Assembly: GCA_963745865.1 (NCBI GenBank)
Contig: CAVUYZ010000003.1
Location: 434,001-498,000, forward strand
DNA length: 64,000 nucleotides
Direction: 5' to 3'
Source of the DNA: JAHEDH01 sp963745865
GTDB taxonomy: Bacteria; Actinomycetota; Acidimicrobiia; Spongiisociales; ZC4RG35
Position numbers and translations under genes: made by a program. This document shows positions 35,922-44,471 of the stretch, piece after piece; the first letter of the stretch is position 1, and every line of letters begins with the position of its first letter. The notes below the pieces were generated by a model that saw only the letters and a program-made list of their open reading frames with translations, did not search any database and was not told the origin of the DNA.

Positions 35922-37463
35922 ATGGATCAACTTGGACCCATCGCCCTGGCGGTGGCGCTGGCGGTGGTCATTGCCGGAGGAGGCGGGTTCCTGATCGCGA
36001 TGCGATCAACGTCCCGCAATTCCTCCGGCGAGAGCGACTCCCAGGACGTGATTGCCGAGGCGAGACTCGAAGCGCAACGGATTCTCACGAGAGCAGAAGA
36101 GGAGGGTCGCGCTCGGGCCGACACCTACCGAGAACGGGAAGAAGCGGCGCTCGAGCACCGCAAAGTGGAGATCGACACGGTCGAGTCGCGCCTCGGTCAA
36201 CGCGAAGAAACGCTGGAACAACGGGCATCGAACCTGGCATCGCGGGAGCAGCTGCTGCTCGATCGCGAGCGCGAGGTCACGTCTGTGCGACAGGAGACCG
36301 AGTCGTTGCGTGAGGAGGCCCGCCAGGATCTGGAGCGGATCGCCAGCATCGATGCCAAGGCTGCAAAAGAGCAGCTGCTGCAGGATGTCGAGGATGAAGC
36401 TCGACGCGACGCCATGCTCCTTGTGCGAGATCTCGAGGTCAGGGCGCGCGAGGAAGCCGAAAAGCGCGCCCGGCGCATCCTGGCGACTGCGATCCAGCGT
36501 CTTGCGTCCGAGGTGGTGACCGAGACGACCGTCTCGGTCGTGCAACTCCCGAGTGATGACATGAAGGGGAGGATCATTGGCCGGGAGGGCAGGAACATCC
36601 GCGCCCTCGAAGCGGTAACCGGTGTCAACCTGATCGTCGATGACACGCCGGAAGCGGTGTCAGTCGCATCATTCGACCCGGTTCGTCGGGAGGTCGCCAG
36701 ACTCACACTCGAGCGCCTGGTCGCCGACGGCCGGATTCATCCCGCCTCGATCGAAGAAGCCTTCGAGAAGTCGCAGGCAGAGGTCGAACAGAGCGTTCGA
36801 GACGCGGGCGAGTGGGCATTGCTCGAAGTCGGCGTTTCGAGGATGAACCCCGAGCTCGTGACGCTGGTCGGGAGGCTCAAGTACCGCACGTCGTATGGGC
36901 AGAACGTGCTCAACCACTCGGTCGAGGCGGCACACATCGGTGCCATGTTGGCTGCCGAGATGGGTATCGAAGTCGCCACGGTCAAGCGAGCCTCGCTGCT
37001 CCACGACATCGGCAAGGCGGTCACCCACGAGGTCGAGGGCTCGCACGCTCTGATCGGCGCGGAGATCGCCAGGCGATTCGGAGAGGATCCTGCGGTCGTC
37101 CACGGGATCGAGGCCCACCACAACGAGGTCGAGCCCAGGACGCTGCTGGCGATCCTCGTGCAAGCAGCCGACGCAGTCAGCGCTGCCCGGCCGGGAGCCC
37201 GCCGGGAAGCCCTCGAGTCCTACGTCCGGCGGCTTGAGAAGCTGGAGGGCGTGGCCCTGGAGTTCGACGGTGTCGAGCGGGTGTTCGCAATGCAGGCTGG
37301 TCGAGAGGTGCGTGTCGTGGTCGATCCCGGGAGTGTCGACGACCTCGCCGCCGCCGATCTGTCGCGTCGCATCGCCCGGAAGCTGGAGGAGGATCTCCAG
37401 TACCCTGGTCAGATCCAGGTGACGGTCATCCGGGAGTTCCGGGCGACCGATTACGCACGCTGA
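35922..37463 (+). CDS. rny: Ribonuclease Y
   Basis: A membrane-anchored endoribonuclease initiating mRNA decay. It is 513 residues, with an N-terminal membrane segment (residues 5-26), a long charged coiled coil (about 40-185), a KH domain (MKGRIIGREGRNIRALE near 207-223), and an HD domain with metal motif LLHDIGKAVTHE near 359 and IEAHHNEVEP. Its pairing with RNase J suggests a firmicute-like RNA decay pathway. It sits between recA and miaB in the order of deep actinobacterial lineages. Confidence 0.97.
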   Translation: MDQLGPIALAVALAVVIAGGGGFLIAMRSTSRNSSGESDSQDVIAEARLEAQRILTRAEEEGRARADTYREREEAALEHRKVEIDTVESRLGQREETLEQRASNLASREQLLLDREREVTSVRQETESLREEARQDLERIASIDAKAAKEQLLQDVEDEARRDAMLLVRDLEVRAREEAEKRARRILATAIQRLASEVVTETTVSVVQLPSDDMKGRIIGREGRNIRALEAVTGVNLIVDDTPEAVSVASFDPVRREVARLTLERLVADGRIHPASIEEAFEKSQAEVEQSVRDAGEWALLEVGVSRMNPELVTLVGRLKYRTSYGQNVLNHSVEAAHIGAMLAAEMGIEVATVKRASLLHDIGKAVTHEVEGSHALIGAEIARRFGEDPAVVHGIEAHHNEVEPRTLLAILVQAADAVSAARPGARREALESYVRRLEKLEGVALEFDGVERVFAMQAGREVRVVVDPGSVDDLAAADLSRRIARKLEEDLQYPGQIQVTVIREFRATDYAR

Positions 37464-37478
37464 CCTCAGAGCGAGCCT

Positions 37479-38864
37479 ATGACCGAAACACTGCTTCCCG
37501 CGCCGCGCCGCCGCGAGCGTCCATATCGCACCCCCACGAGGACGGGTCAGGAGTTCCTGATCCGAACGTTCGGGTGCCAGATGAACGAACACGACTCGGA
37601 GCGGATCGCCGGCTTGCTCGAGTCCGACGGGATGACCATGACCAACGACATGGGTCGGGCAGATGTGGTGTACATCAACACCTGCACCATCCGTGAGAAC
37701 GCAGACAACCGGCTCTACGGCACTCTGGGCCAACTGAAGGCCGTCAAGGACGTCAACCCGGAGATGAAGCTGGTCGTCGGCGGATGCGCCGCTCAGAAGG
37801 ATCGGGACTACGTCCGGGAGCGGGCCCCGTGGGTCGATGTGGTGATGGGCACTCACAATCTCGATCGGGTCCTGGATCTGCTGGACCACGCCGAACATTG
37901 GGGACCGATCATCGAAGTGATGGACGAACTGCAGGCGATGCCGTCGTCGTTGCCCGTCAAACGCGAATTGCCGCATTCGGCGTGGATCACGATCCAGGTC
38001 GGGTGCAACAACACCTGCACGTTCTGCATCGTTCCGAGCGTCCGGGGGCCCGAGATCAGCAGACGCCCGGGCGACATCCTCGACGAGGTCCGGAAGCTGG
38101 TCGACGATGGCGTCGTCGAGTTCACGCTGCTCGGCCAGAATGTGGACACCTACGGACGCGACCTCGCCATCGACGGGAAACGGCGCCCAATCTTCGCAGA
38201 CCTCCTGCGTCAGGTGGGCTCCATCCCTGGTGTGCAGCGGGTGCGGTTCACCTCACCGCATCCGAACGACTTCCGGGAGGAAGTCGCTCGTGCGATGGCC
38301 GAGACCGAGGCGGTCTGTCCCCAGCTCCACTTCCCGCTCCAGTCGGGGTCAGACAGGATCCTGCGAGCGATGCATCGGGGCTACACGACAGAGAAGTACC
38401 TGCGGCGCCTGGAGATGGCGCGTCGGCTGATCCCCGACCTCGCCGTGTCCACGGATGTGATCGTCGGGTTCCCCGGCGAGACCGAGGAAGACTTCCAAAT
38501 GACGCTCGACCTGGTGGAAGCGGCGAAGTTCGACTCGGCGTTCCTGTTCCTCTTCTCTCCTCGACCCGGGACGGCGGCAGCCGAGGACACCGATGCCTTC
38601 GTGCCGGAGGACATCGCCAAGGAGCGGTTCGCTCGTCTGCAGGAGGTCCAAGAAGCTGCATCGCTCGAGCGCAATCGCGCGCTGGTCGGCACCATTCAAG
38701 AAGTCATCAGCGAAGGTCAGTCGAAGAAGAACGTCTCGAGTGCGACGACGCGGGCACGCAACGGGAAGCTCGTCCACGTCGACGGGAGCTATCCCGCCGG
38801 CTCGGTCATCAGCGTCGAGATTCAGCACGCCGGTCATCACCATTTGATCGGGGTCCCGGTCTGA
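37479..38864 (+). CDS. miaB: tRNA-2-methylthio-N6-isopentenyladenosine synthase
   Basis: A radical-SAM methylthiotransferase that adds the 2-methylthio group to i6A37 of tRNA after MiaA. It is 461 residues with RTFGCQMNEHDSERI, INTCTIRENA, GGCAAQK for the first cluster, the radical-SAM motif GCNNTCTFC, and a C-terminal TRAM domain. miaA follows directly, overlapping its stop, so consecutive steps of the same modification are encoded together. Confidence 0.97.
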   Translation: MTETLLPAPRRRERPYRTPTRTGQEFLIRTFGCQMNEHDSERIAGLLESDGMTMTNDMGRADVVYINTCTIRENADNRLYGTLGQLKAVKDVNPEMKLVVGGCAAQKDRDYVRERAPWVDVVMGTHNLDRVLDLLDHAEHWGPIIEVMDELQAMPSSLPVKRELPHSAWITIQVGCNNTCTFCIVPSVRGPEISRRPGDILDEVRKLVDDGVVEFTLLGQNVDTYGRDLAIDGKRRPIFADLLRQVGSIPGVQRVRFTSPHPNDFREEVARAMAETEAVCPQLHFPLQSGSDRILRAMHRGYTTEKYLRRLEMARRLIPDLAVSTDVIVGFPGETEEDFQMTLDLVEAAKFDSAFLFLFSPRPGTAAAEDTDAFVPEDIAKERFARLQEVQEAASLERNRALVGTIQEVISEGQSKKNVSSATTRARNGKLVHVDGSYPAGSVISVEIQHAGHHHLIGVPV

Positions 38865-39757
38865 AACTGCTCGCGATCGTCGGCCCAACGGCTGCGGGAA
38901 AGAGCGAGGTCGCTCTGCGGGTGGCCAAGCGCACGGGGGCGGCGATCCTGTCGGTCGATTCCATGCAGGTCTACCGGGAGATGGACATCGGAACCGCCAA
39001 GCCGACGCTGCGCGACCGGGAGGAGGTTCTCCACGGCATGATCGACATCGCCGACCCCGCCGACGATTTCACCGTCGCGCAGTTCCAGACGAGCGCACGG
39101 AGATTCGTCGAGACCACCGATCGGCCGATCGTGATCGTGGGCGGCAGCGGTTTGCACTTCCGGTCCGTCGTCGACCCCTTGTCGTTTCCCGAGCACGATC
39201 CGGTATTGCGCTCGGAGTTGGATGGACAGGATCCTGCGGTGATGGTTCATCGCCTGCTGGACATCGACCCTGCGGCAGGTGATGCCATCGACATCCAGAA
39301 CCCTCGACGGGTGGTTCGTGCGTTGGAGATCGCGCTCCTCACGGGAGAGACCCCGACCGCTCGGACTCAGTCAGCGGACTATGCCGCCGTCCAGGCCTAC
39401 GAGGCGAAGCTCCCCTTCGTCGGGGTAGGACTCGATCCTGAGAACGCGATCGAAGGCCGGATCACCACGCGGACAGGGAACATGATCGAGTCCGGACTTG
39501 TCGGCGAGGTCGAGCGTCTGGCCGGGCGGCTCGGTCGAAATGCCGCCCAGGCCGTTGGGTACAAGGAGTTGTTGCCGGTCGTCGCCGGCCAGCGCGATCT
39601 GGAGTCGGCGATCTCCGACATCCACCGGGCGACGGTCGCCCTGGTGAAGCATCAACGAACGTTCTTCGGGCGGGATCCGAGGATCGATTGGATTGCCTCG
39701 CAGTCGACCGTCGAGCAGGCGGTGTCGTATTGTCTCGATGTGTGGAGGCCCGAATGA
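38861..39757 (+). CDS. miaA: tRNA dimethylallyltransferase, probable CTG start
   Basis: Transfers the isopentenyl group to A37 of tRNA, making the substrate for MiaB. It is 298 residues, with P-loop GPTAAGKS at 8-15, SVDSMQVYREMDIGTAKP, and the VGYKELLP motif. No ATG, GTG or TTG precedes the conserved N-terminus LKLLAIVGPTAAGKS in frame. The leading Leu is a CTG at 38861 that overlaps the miaB stop as CTGA, placed exactly where a start is expected. So a CTG start, or a base error in an ATG, is inferred. Its stop overlaps the dapF start as ATGA. Confidence 0.92.
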   Translation: MKLLAIVGPTAAGKSEVALRVAKRTGAAILSVDSMQVYREMDIGTAKPTLRDREEVLHGMIDIADPADDFTVAQFQTSARRFVETTDRPIVIVGGSGLHFRSVVDPLSFPEHDPVLRSELDGQDPAVMVHRLLDIDPAAGDAIDIQNPRRVVRALEIALLTGETPTARTQSADYAAVQAYEAKLPFVGVGLDPENAIEGRITTRTGNMIESGLVGEVERLAGRLGRNAAQAVGYKELLPVVAGQRDLESAISDIHRATVALVKHQRTFFGRDPRIDWIASQSTVEQAVSYCLDVWRPE

Positions 39758-40515
39758 TTCCTTTCACCAAGATGCATGGACTATCCAACGACTTCGTCGT
39801 GGTTGACGGCCCGGTAGACCACGATCCCGATCTCGTCCGGATGATGTGTGATCGGCGGACCGGGGTGGGCGCCGATGGTCTGCTGGCCGTCTCGGTCTCG
39901 GCTGAGACCGGCAACGTCGTCATGCAGTATTGGAACGCCGACGGGTCTCCGGCCGAGATGTGTGGCAACGGCTTGCGATGCGTTGCCAGCTATGCGCGGA
40001 GCGCCGGACTCGTTGGCGATGCCGCATTTGTCGTCGAGACGCCGGTGGGCCCGAGGTCGGTTGTTGTATTGGCGGATGACTCGGTCTCGGTCGACCTGGG
40101 CCCGGTGTCGGTGGGGGGATCGTTCGATCTGGCGGGCCGGTCCTGGACCAGCGTCGATGTCGGGAACCCCCACGTCGTCACGACAGTGTCCGATCCGAAC
40201 GAGATTGCCGTCGATGAAGAAGGACCCAGGGTCGAGCGAGATGCGATGTTCCCGGCCGGTACCAATGTCGAATTCGTGCACGTCGGCGCTGATGTGATCG
40301 AGATGCGGGTGTGGGAGCGGGGTGTTGGTGAGACCCTGGCGTGTGGAACAGGGATGGTGGCGGTGGCCGCAGCCGCCCGTGCAGCGCACCCAACCCAGAC
40401 TCGATGGTTGGTGCAGGTCCGGGGAGGTATCGGCGAGGTCCGGTTCGACGGCGATGCCGCCTGGTTGACCGGTCCGGTTGCCACTGTCTTCTCGGGGGAG
40501 TGGGAAGCTCAGTAG
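39754..40515 (+). CDS. dapF: Diaminopimelate epimerase
   Basis: Interconverts LL- and meso-diaminopimelate for lysine and peptidoglycan synthesis. It is 253 residues with the two catalytic cysteines Cys70 in EMCGNGLRC and Cys197 in LACGTGM, and HGLSNDFVVVD at the N-terminus. It is translationally coupled to miaA through ATGA. Its 3' end overlaps the convergent lexA gene by seven bases. Confidence 0.96.
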   Translation: MIPFTKMHGLSNDFVVVDGPVDHDPDLVRMMCDRRTGVGADGLLAVSVSAETGNVVMQYWNADGSPAEMCGNGLRCVASYARSAGLVGDAAFVVETPVGPRSVVVLADDSVSVDLGPVSVGGSFDLAGRSWTSVDVGNPHVVTTVSDPNEIAVDEEGPRVERDAMFPAGTNVEFVHVGADVIEMRVWERGVGETLACGTGMVAVAAAARAAHPTQTRWLVQVRGGIGEVRFDGDAAWLTGPVATVFSGEWEAQ

Positions 40516-41176
40516 ATCTTGCGGAGTACCGAGACGACCTTCCCGATGATCTCGACGCCGCCCGTGAACACCATCGGCTCGTAGGACGGATTCTCCGAGA
40601 TGAGTTGGACGGTGCCGTTCTCTCGCTTCAAGCGCTTGACGGTTGCTTCCTCGCCATCGATCAACGCGGCGATGATCTCACCGTCACGAGCATCCGGCTG
40701 ACGTCGGATCACCACGTAGTCCCCGTCGAGGATGCCGGCGTCGATCATCGAATCGCCGCGAACCTCCAGCATGAAGACGGGGTCGGAGCCGACGAGCTCT
40801 TCGGGGAGCGGCATCACTGTCTCGATGTCCTCGGCGGCGAGGATGGGGGAGCCGGCAGCAATGCGACCGACGAGCGGGACGTCTCTGAGCCGGTCGTCGC
40901 GTGAGCCGGTGCAGACGGGGTGAGGCTGCGGACGGACGACTCGTCGGTGAGGATCTCGATCGCCCGCGGTTTGCTCGGGTCACGTCGGATGTAGCCGGAC
41001 TTGACCAGCGAAGACAGGTGGCTGTGGACCGTGGAGGGTGACGAGAGCCCGACTGCTTCGCAGATTTCTCGAACCGATGGCGGGTAGCCGCGGTCGTTGA
41101 CGGTGTCGGTCAGGAAGTCGAGCACCTGTCGCTGACGGTCCGAGAGCGGGTCTCTTCCAGATGTGGTCGGGCTCAT
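40509..41176 (-). CDS. lexA: LexA repressor, split between two frames
   Basis: The SOS repressor-protease. The N-terminal winged helix is intact from the ATG at 41176 (LSDRQRQVLDFLTDTV, GYPPSVREICEAVGLSSPSTVHSHL). The C-terminal S24 peptidase is in another frame, with cleavage site RIAAGSP, catalytic Ser in VRGDSMIDAG and Lys in TVKRLK. The frames join near 40,905-40,915 at GCGACGACCGG, and unlike the other breaks in this window the simplest reading is one missing base. A total of about 221 residues is normal. Three SOS boxes precede it. Loss of LexA would be expected to derepress SOS, so sequence error is the likelier explanation. Confidence 0.9.
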
Positions 41177-41224
41177 GGCTCCTCCTCGTGTCCGCAGAAC
41201 CATACCGGTTCATACTTCGCGTTC

Positions 41225-41238
41225 CAAACATATGTTCG
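41225..41238. promoter_or_regulatory. LexA box 1 (lexA/LysM intergenic region)
   Basis: CAAACATATGTTCG matches the CGAAC-N4-GTTCG SOS box except for the second position. It is nearest to lexA, 49 bases upstream of its start, and suits autoregulation. Confidence 0.8.
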
Positions 41239-41248
41239 ACTTGACGAT

Positions 41249-41262
41249 CGAACACCTGTTCG
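41249..41262. promoter_or_regulatory. LexA box 2 (lexA/LysM intergenic region)
   Basis: CGAACACCTGTTCG is a full-consensus SOS box. Its centre is 24 bases from box 1 and 24 bases from box 3, so all three sites are evenly spaced, a little over two helical turns apart. Confidence 0.9.
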
Positions 41263-41272
41263 GGTAGTGTAC

Positions 41273-41286
41273 CGAACACATGTTCG
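41273..41286. promoter_or_regulatory. LexA box 3 (lexA/LysM intergenic region)
   Basis: CGAACACATGTTCG is identical to the box in the recA promoter. It is nearest to the LysM gene, about 195 bases from its start, and probably serves that promoter. Confidence 0.9.
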
Positions 41287-41344
41287 AAGTCAACGACCGC
41301 CATGCTGGAGGCGGGCGTCGCCCACGACCGAGGAGAGAGCCGCA

Positions 41345-41521
41345 ATGAGCACGCCTACGCAGCAACCGCCCACGCAGCAACCGTCCGGCTGTCACCAGCT
41401 CGCAGTTCTGTCACACCGCACCGATACGTTGATTTCCATCCGGCCATCGCCGGTGGAACCCGCCCACGAGGAGGAAGGTCGATGTCGAAGCGCACTCAGA
41501 TCCTGGCCATCAGGTTCCTGA
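41345..41521 (+). CDS. Possible 58-codon leader reading frame upstream of the LysM gene
   Basis: An ATG at 41345 follows a good ribosome-binding site (GAGGAGAG) just downstream of the LexA boxes. It would encode STPTQQPPTQQPSGCHQLA and a further 38 residues, overlapping the first 40 bases of the LysM gene in another frame. The Gln/Pro-rich beginning is odd, and the later part looks like a shadow of the overlapped sequence. It could be a leader peptide, a frameshift-split N-terminus of the LysM protein, or nothing. Confidence 0.25.
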   Translation: MSTPTQQPPTQQPSGCHQLAVLSHRTDTLISIRPSPVEPAHEEEGRCRSALRSWPSGS

Positions 41522-41760
41522 TCCTTCTCCTCGCGCTGTCCTCGGCCTTTCTCCTCCTGGGCAACAGTGTGTCGGCTGATGAGCCAGTGGCCCTCACGGT
41601 CCATGTCGTACAGTCGGGCGACACGCTGTGGACGATCGCCTCCGATCTCGCCGCTCCCGATGAGGACGTCCGTGCCTCGATCTCGGAGTTGAAGCGTCTG
41701 AACGGACTCACGTCGTCGTCGTTGTCGGTGGGCCAGGTCCTGTCGGTGCCACTCGACTGA
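41482..41760 (+). CDS. LysM-domain SOS-inducible cell-division suppressor (YneA/ChiZ-like)
   Basis: A 92-residue protein with one N-terminal membrane segment (about residues 9-31, RFLILLLALSSAFLLLG) and an extracytoplasmic LysM domain (VHVVQSGDTLWTIASDL to SVGQVLSVPL). The small size, topology and place opposite lexA and before nrdR match Bacillus YneA and mycobacterial ChiZ (Rv2719c), which delay division during DNA damage. The strong ribosome-binding site GAGGAGGAAGG precedes the ATG. Three LexA boxes lie upstream. The role is inferred from architecture and synteny; sequence identity to YneA is not assessed. Confidence 0.8.
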   Translation: MSKRTQILAIRFLILLLALSSAFLLLGNSVSADEPVALTVHVVQSGDTLWTIASDLAAPDEDVRASISELKRLNGLTSSSLSVGQVLSVPLD

Positions 41761-41807
41761 TCGTCGGCCGCACGCAGGGGTGGCGGGAGCGGTAGCTATT
41801 GCTCGTC

Positions 41808-42269
41808 ATGCGATGCCCTGAGTGCGGCCATCAGTCGAGCCGCGTCATCGATTCGAGGCCCGCCGACGATGGCGCCTCGATTCGTCGGCGCCGCCAGTGT
41901 GAGACGTGTGAAGCACGATTCACGACGTACGAGCGGATGGAGTCGGTGAGAAAGGTCAGGAAGCGGTCGGGGGAGCTGCAGCCGTTCGATTCCTCCAAGC
42001 TCAGAGCCGGGCTCGAATCCGCATTGGCCGATCGGCCAGTCTCCCAACTCGGAATCGACGATCTCGTCGATTCCATCGAGCGGAGCGTGTTGTCCGGATC
42101 TGGCCCGATCGAGTCGAGCGAGATCGGAACGCACGTGCTCCAGCGTCTCAAGGAGCTCGATACGGTCGCCTACCTCAGGTTCGCCTCGGTCTACGAGGAC
42201 TTCGAAGGTGCCGCGGACTTCGAGCAGGCGCTCGCGGAGCTCGGTGACCGGGTCGAGGTCAGCGACTGA
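41808..42269 (+). CDS. nrdR: Transcriptional repressor NrdR
   Basis: A zinc-ribbon/ATP-cone repressor of ribonucleotide reductase genes. It is 153 residues, with zinc ligands in MRCPECGHQ and RRQCETCEARF, then the ATP-cone (VRKRSGELQPFDSSKLRAGLESAL) that senses ATP/dATP. The start is the ATG at 41808, at the zinc ribbon; a TTG three codons upstream is less likely. dut, another dNTP-pool gene, lies 1.3 kb downstream. No ribonucleotide reductase gene is in the window. Confidence 0.95.
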   Translation: MRCPECGHQSSRVIDSRPADDGASIRRRRQCETCEARFTTYERMESVRKVRKRSGELQPFDSSKLRAGLESALADRPVSQLGIDDLVDSIERSVLSGSGPIESSEIGTHVLQRLKELDTVAYLRFASVYEDFEGAADFEQALAELGDRVEVSD

Positions 42270-42278
42270 TCGAGCGGC

Positions 42279-43502
42279 TCAGTCGAGTTCGCCGAGGATC
42301 GTGGTCTGATCGAGGGCGAACTGCTGGGCGACCGATGCGAGTGAGGTCTCGAGGCCATCGCCGAGGTCCGTGGCCTGTTGCTCGAGCTGTGCGATCAGCT
42401 CACCGGCGGCAACGGTGTCACTCGAACGCAACGCGTCGAGATAGTCGGCTTGCCAGGCGGGCAGCGAGTCAGTCAGGGCAGCGACCGCTGCCCGATGGTC
42501 GGCGATGCCAGGAGCGTCGGGCAGTGACGCCGACATCGACAGGAAGCGGCTGACCCAGGTGGCGGTCTGCTCTGCGACCCTGGCCAGGTCCGTATCAGTT
42601 GCTTCGAACGGGAACGCAGGTCGGTTCAGCATCACCGAGACACTGGAGGCGTATGCGCTGACTCGCGACATGTCGCGTGACAGTTCGAGGGAACGATCGG
42701 ATGTTGCGATCAGCGATCGTCGCAGCTCGGCCTGGTCACCGTCGGCCGGGAGTTCTGCAGCGGCGGTGAAGGTCGAGCGGGATGCATCGTCCACGGCGCT
42801 GATCGTGCGGGCCAGCAGATCCGGATCGTCGATCGACCCGTCGCGGAGATCGTCGATCGACTGGCCGGCGTCGGTGAGCGATGTCGCCAGTTCCGTCGTG
42901 GCGGTGTCGACCTCGGCGAGGCGGGTCGCGAGCGTGGCGTCGCCGCGTCCTGTGAGAAACCAGCTGGCGGCTCCGATGACCGCAACGGCGATCACGATCA
43001 AGGTGCTGAAGAGGACTCTGCGGGCGACGACCTGCACATCTGTATCGATGGTCCCTGGTATCCACCCTTCGATGATGTCCGACGTCGATGACTGATCCGC
43101 CCACAACGTGGCGACGAGGTGGTTGGTCGGCACCAGGTCGACTGGCTCCGGACGCTCGGCCAAGGCCACAGCGCTCCTCGACGCAATCGGTTGCTCGGCG
43201 ACCGCACGTGGCGCGGGATCTGCCAGCGCAGGCATCGCTGGGAGCCTCGGGATCGGTGCGGGAATCTCTTCGGTTCGCAAGTCGAGGGCAAAGAACTCGG
43301 GATGGGCTTCGACCGGGGGAGAGGGAGGCATCGGCGCTGGGATCGTTGGTCCCGATCGTCCGACTCGTCGTGATTTCAGCCGACGCCCGGACGAGGAACT
43401 GACGGTTGCCGGGTCGATGCGGTGGTCGAGGAGGCAACGTCCGTCGACGACCGTGACCTGGGCTTCGCAGCCGGTACAGTACGCGTGTGCCAAAATCTTC
43501 AT
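42279..43502 (-). CDS. Membrane protein with N-terminal Cys pair, unknown
   Basis: A 407-residue protein. The N-terminus MKILAHAYCTGCEAQVTV carries a CxxC that could be half a zinc ribbon, and a third Cys follows at GRCLLDHR. A Pro-rich cytosolic stretch leads to one membrane segment near 175-195 (VLFSTLIVIAVAVIGAASWFL), then about 200 residues of acidic, helical, probably coiled-coil extracellular sequence. It resembles chemoreceptor-like sensor domains in outline, but I recognise no family. It is divergent from dut with 43 bases between starts. Confidence 0.7.
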   Translation of the reverse strand: MKILAHAYCTGCEAQVTVVDGRCLLDHRIDPATVSSSSGRRLKSRRVGRSGPTIPAPMPPSPPVEAHPEFFALDLRTEEIPAPIPRLPAMPALADPAPRAVAEQPIASRSAVALAERPEPVDLVPTNHLVATLWADQSSTSDIIEGWIPGTIDTDVQVVARRVLFSTLIVIAVAVIGAASWFLTGRGDATLATRLAEVDTATTELATSLTDAGQSIDDLRDGSIDDPDLLARTISAVDDASRSTFTAAAELPADGDQAELRRSLIATSDRSLELSRDMSRVSAYASSVSVMLNRPAFPFEATDTDLARVAEQTATWVSRFLSMSASLPDAPGIADHRAAVAALTDSLPAWQADYLDALRSSDTVAAGELIAQLEQQATDLGDGLETSLASVAQQFALDQTTILGELD

Positions 43503-43545
43503 CTCCGTGGTTGATCCGCCCGGATGCCCCACGAATTGTGCCGGT

Positions 43546-43974
43546 ATGAAGGTTACCTTCAAACGCCTCGATATGGAACTACCTCCACCCGAAAACGCCC
43601 GCAAGGGCGACGCCGGGTTCGATCTCAGAGCGGCGGCCGATGTCGACCTCGCTCCCGGTGAGCGGGCGGCGGTGCCGACCGGTCTCGCGATCGCGTTCCC
43701 GGAAGGCCATGCGGCCTTCGTGCTTCCCCGGTCCGGGCTCGCTGTCCGATTCGGGCTGGGTCTGGTCAATTCACCGGGTCTGATCGACTCGGGATATCGG
43801 GGCGAGATCAAGGTGCTCCTGATCAATCACGGGTCGGAGTCGGTACACCTCGAGCGAGGTGAGCGAATCGCTCAGATGATGTTTGTCGGACTGCCGCAGG
43901 TGTCCTGGTCGGAGGTCGACTCGCTGCCAGACAGCCACCGGGGAGAAGGGGGTTTTGGCTCTTCTGGCACCTGA
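43546..43974 (+). CDS. dut: dUTP diphosphatase
   Basis: Hydrolyses dUTP to dUMP, keeping uracil out of DNA. A 142-residue trimeric dUTPase with the five motifs: GDAGFDLRAA, PRSGLA, GLVNSPGLIDSGYRGE, RIAQMMF and the flexible GEGGFGSSG at the C-terminus. The start at 43546 (MKVTFKRLDMELPPP) is used; a later ATG at 43573 is possible. The tRNA cluster begins 48 bases after the stop. Confidence 0.95.
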   Translation: MKVTFKRLDMELPPPENARKGDAGFDLRAAADVDLAPGERAAVPTGLAIAFPEGHAAFVLPRSGLAVRFGLGLVNSPGLIDSGYRGEIKVLLINHGSESVHLERGERIAQMMFVGLPQVSWSEVDSLPDSHRGEGGFGSSGT

Positions 43975-44021
43975 TCGAGGTTGGTGGACAACCTGGGCCT
44001 TCGGCTAACATCCGGCCCCGT

Positions 44022-44097
44022 GCGGAAGTAGCTCAGTTGGTAGAGCGCAACCTTGCCAAGGTTGAGGTCGCGGGTTCGAATCCCGTCTTCCGCTCCA
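44022..44097 (+). tRNA. tRNA-Gly (GCC)
   Basis: A complete cloverleaf: acceptor GCGGAAG with CTTCCGC, D arm GCTC-AGTTGGTA-GAGC, anticodon loop TTGCCAA within CAACC/GGTTG, T arm GCGGG-TTCGAAT-CCCGT, and encoded CCA. Anticodon GCC reads glycine codons GGC and GGU. Confidence 0.97.
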
Positions 44098-44137
44098 AGG
44101 CCGGACTCGTCCGGTGCTTGGATCCGTCATGGATCAC

Positions 44138-44211
44138 GGCGACGTGGCCGAGTGGTTAGGCACGGGTCTGCAAAACCTGTTACCCCGGTTCAATTCCGGG
44201 CGTCGCCTCCA
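44138..44211 (+). tRNA. tRNA-Cys (GCA)
   Basis: The acceptor GGCGACG pairs with CGTCGCC, the anticodon loop CTGCAAA carries GCA, the T arm is CCCGG-TTCAATT-CCGGG, and CCA is encoded. It lies 40 bases after tRNA-Gly, probably in one transcript. Confidence 0.97.
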
Positions 44212-44223
44212 ATTCAACTTCCC

Positions 44224-44298
44224 GGGCCCTTAGCTCAGCGGGAGAGCGCTTCCCTGACACGGAAGAGGTCACTGGTTCAATCCCAGTAGGGCCCACCA
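44224..44298 (+). tRNA. tRNA-Val (GAC)
   Basis: The acceptor GGGCCCT pairs with AGGGCCC, the anticodon loop CTGACAC within CTTCC/GGAAG carries GAC, the T arm is CTGG-TTCAATC-CCAG, and CCA is encoded. It is the last of the three-gene cluster and adjoins the accessory island. Confidence 0.97.
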
Positions 44299-44332
44299 CC
44301 GAAAACCCCCCGTTCCCACTGGGGGTTTTCGG
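44299..44332 (+). terminator. tRNA-cluster terminator
   Basis: CCGAAAACCCCC (44299-44310) pairs perfectly with GGGGGTTTTCGG (44321-44332) around a 10-base loop. It starts directly after the CCA of tRNA-Val and has an internal T run in the descending arm. It overlaps the left copy of the 40-bp direct repeat. Confidence 0.8.
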
Positions 44333-44350
44333 CTATCTGGCCGGGCGATG
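44311..44350 (+). repeat. Left copy of a 40-bp direct repeat flanking the island
   Basis: The 40 bases beginning CGTTCCCACTGGGGGT and ending GGCCGGGCGATG recur at 47510-47549 with two mismatches (TT against CA in the middle). It lies just behind tRNA-Val. The position, the intervening integrase remnant and the accessory gene content suggest an attachment-site duplication left by an integrated element, here 3.2 kb long. Confidence 0.6.
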
Positions 44351-44471
44351 TGGGGGCAATTCCCGGTCAACCCCACAAGAACCCCACAGCCGCCTTCTCG
44401 ATTGCTTAGTCGCAACCGGGCTACCCGAAGGCTCCACATCCGCTCCATCACCAATACCCAGGCTGGACTCG

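Noticed and set aside
36669..37976. 435-codon minus-strand open frame
   Set aside because: Antisense to rny and miaB, both with intact catalytic motifs.
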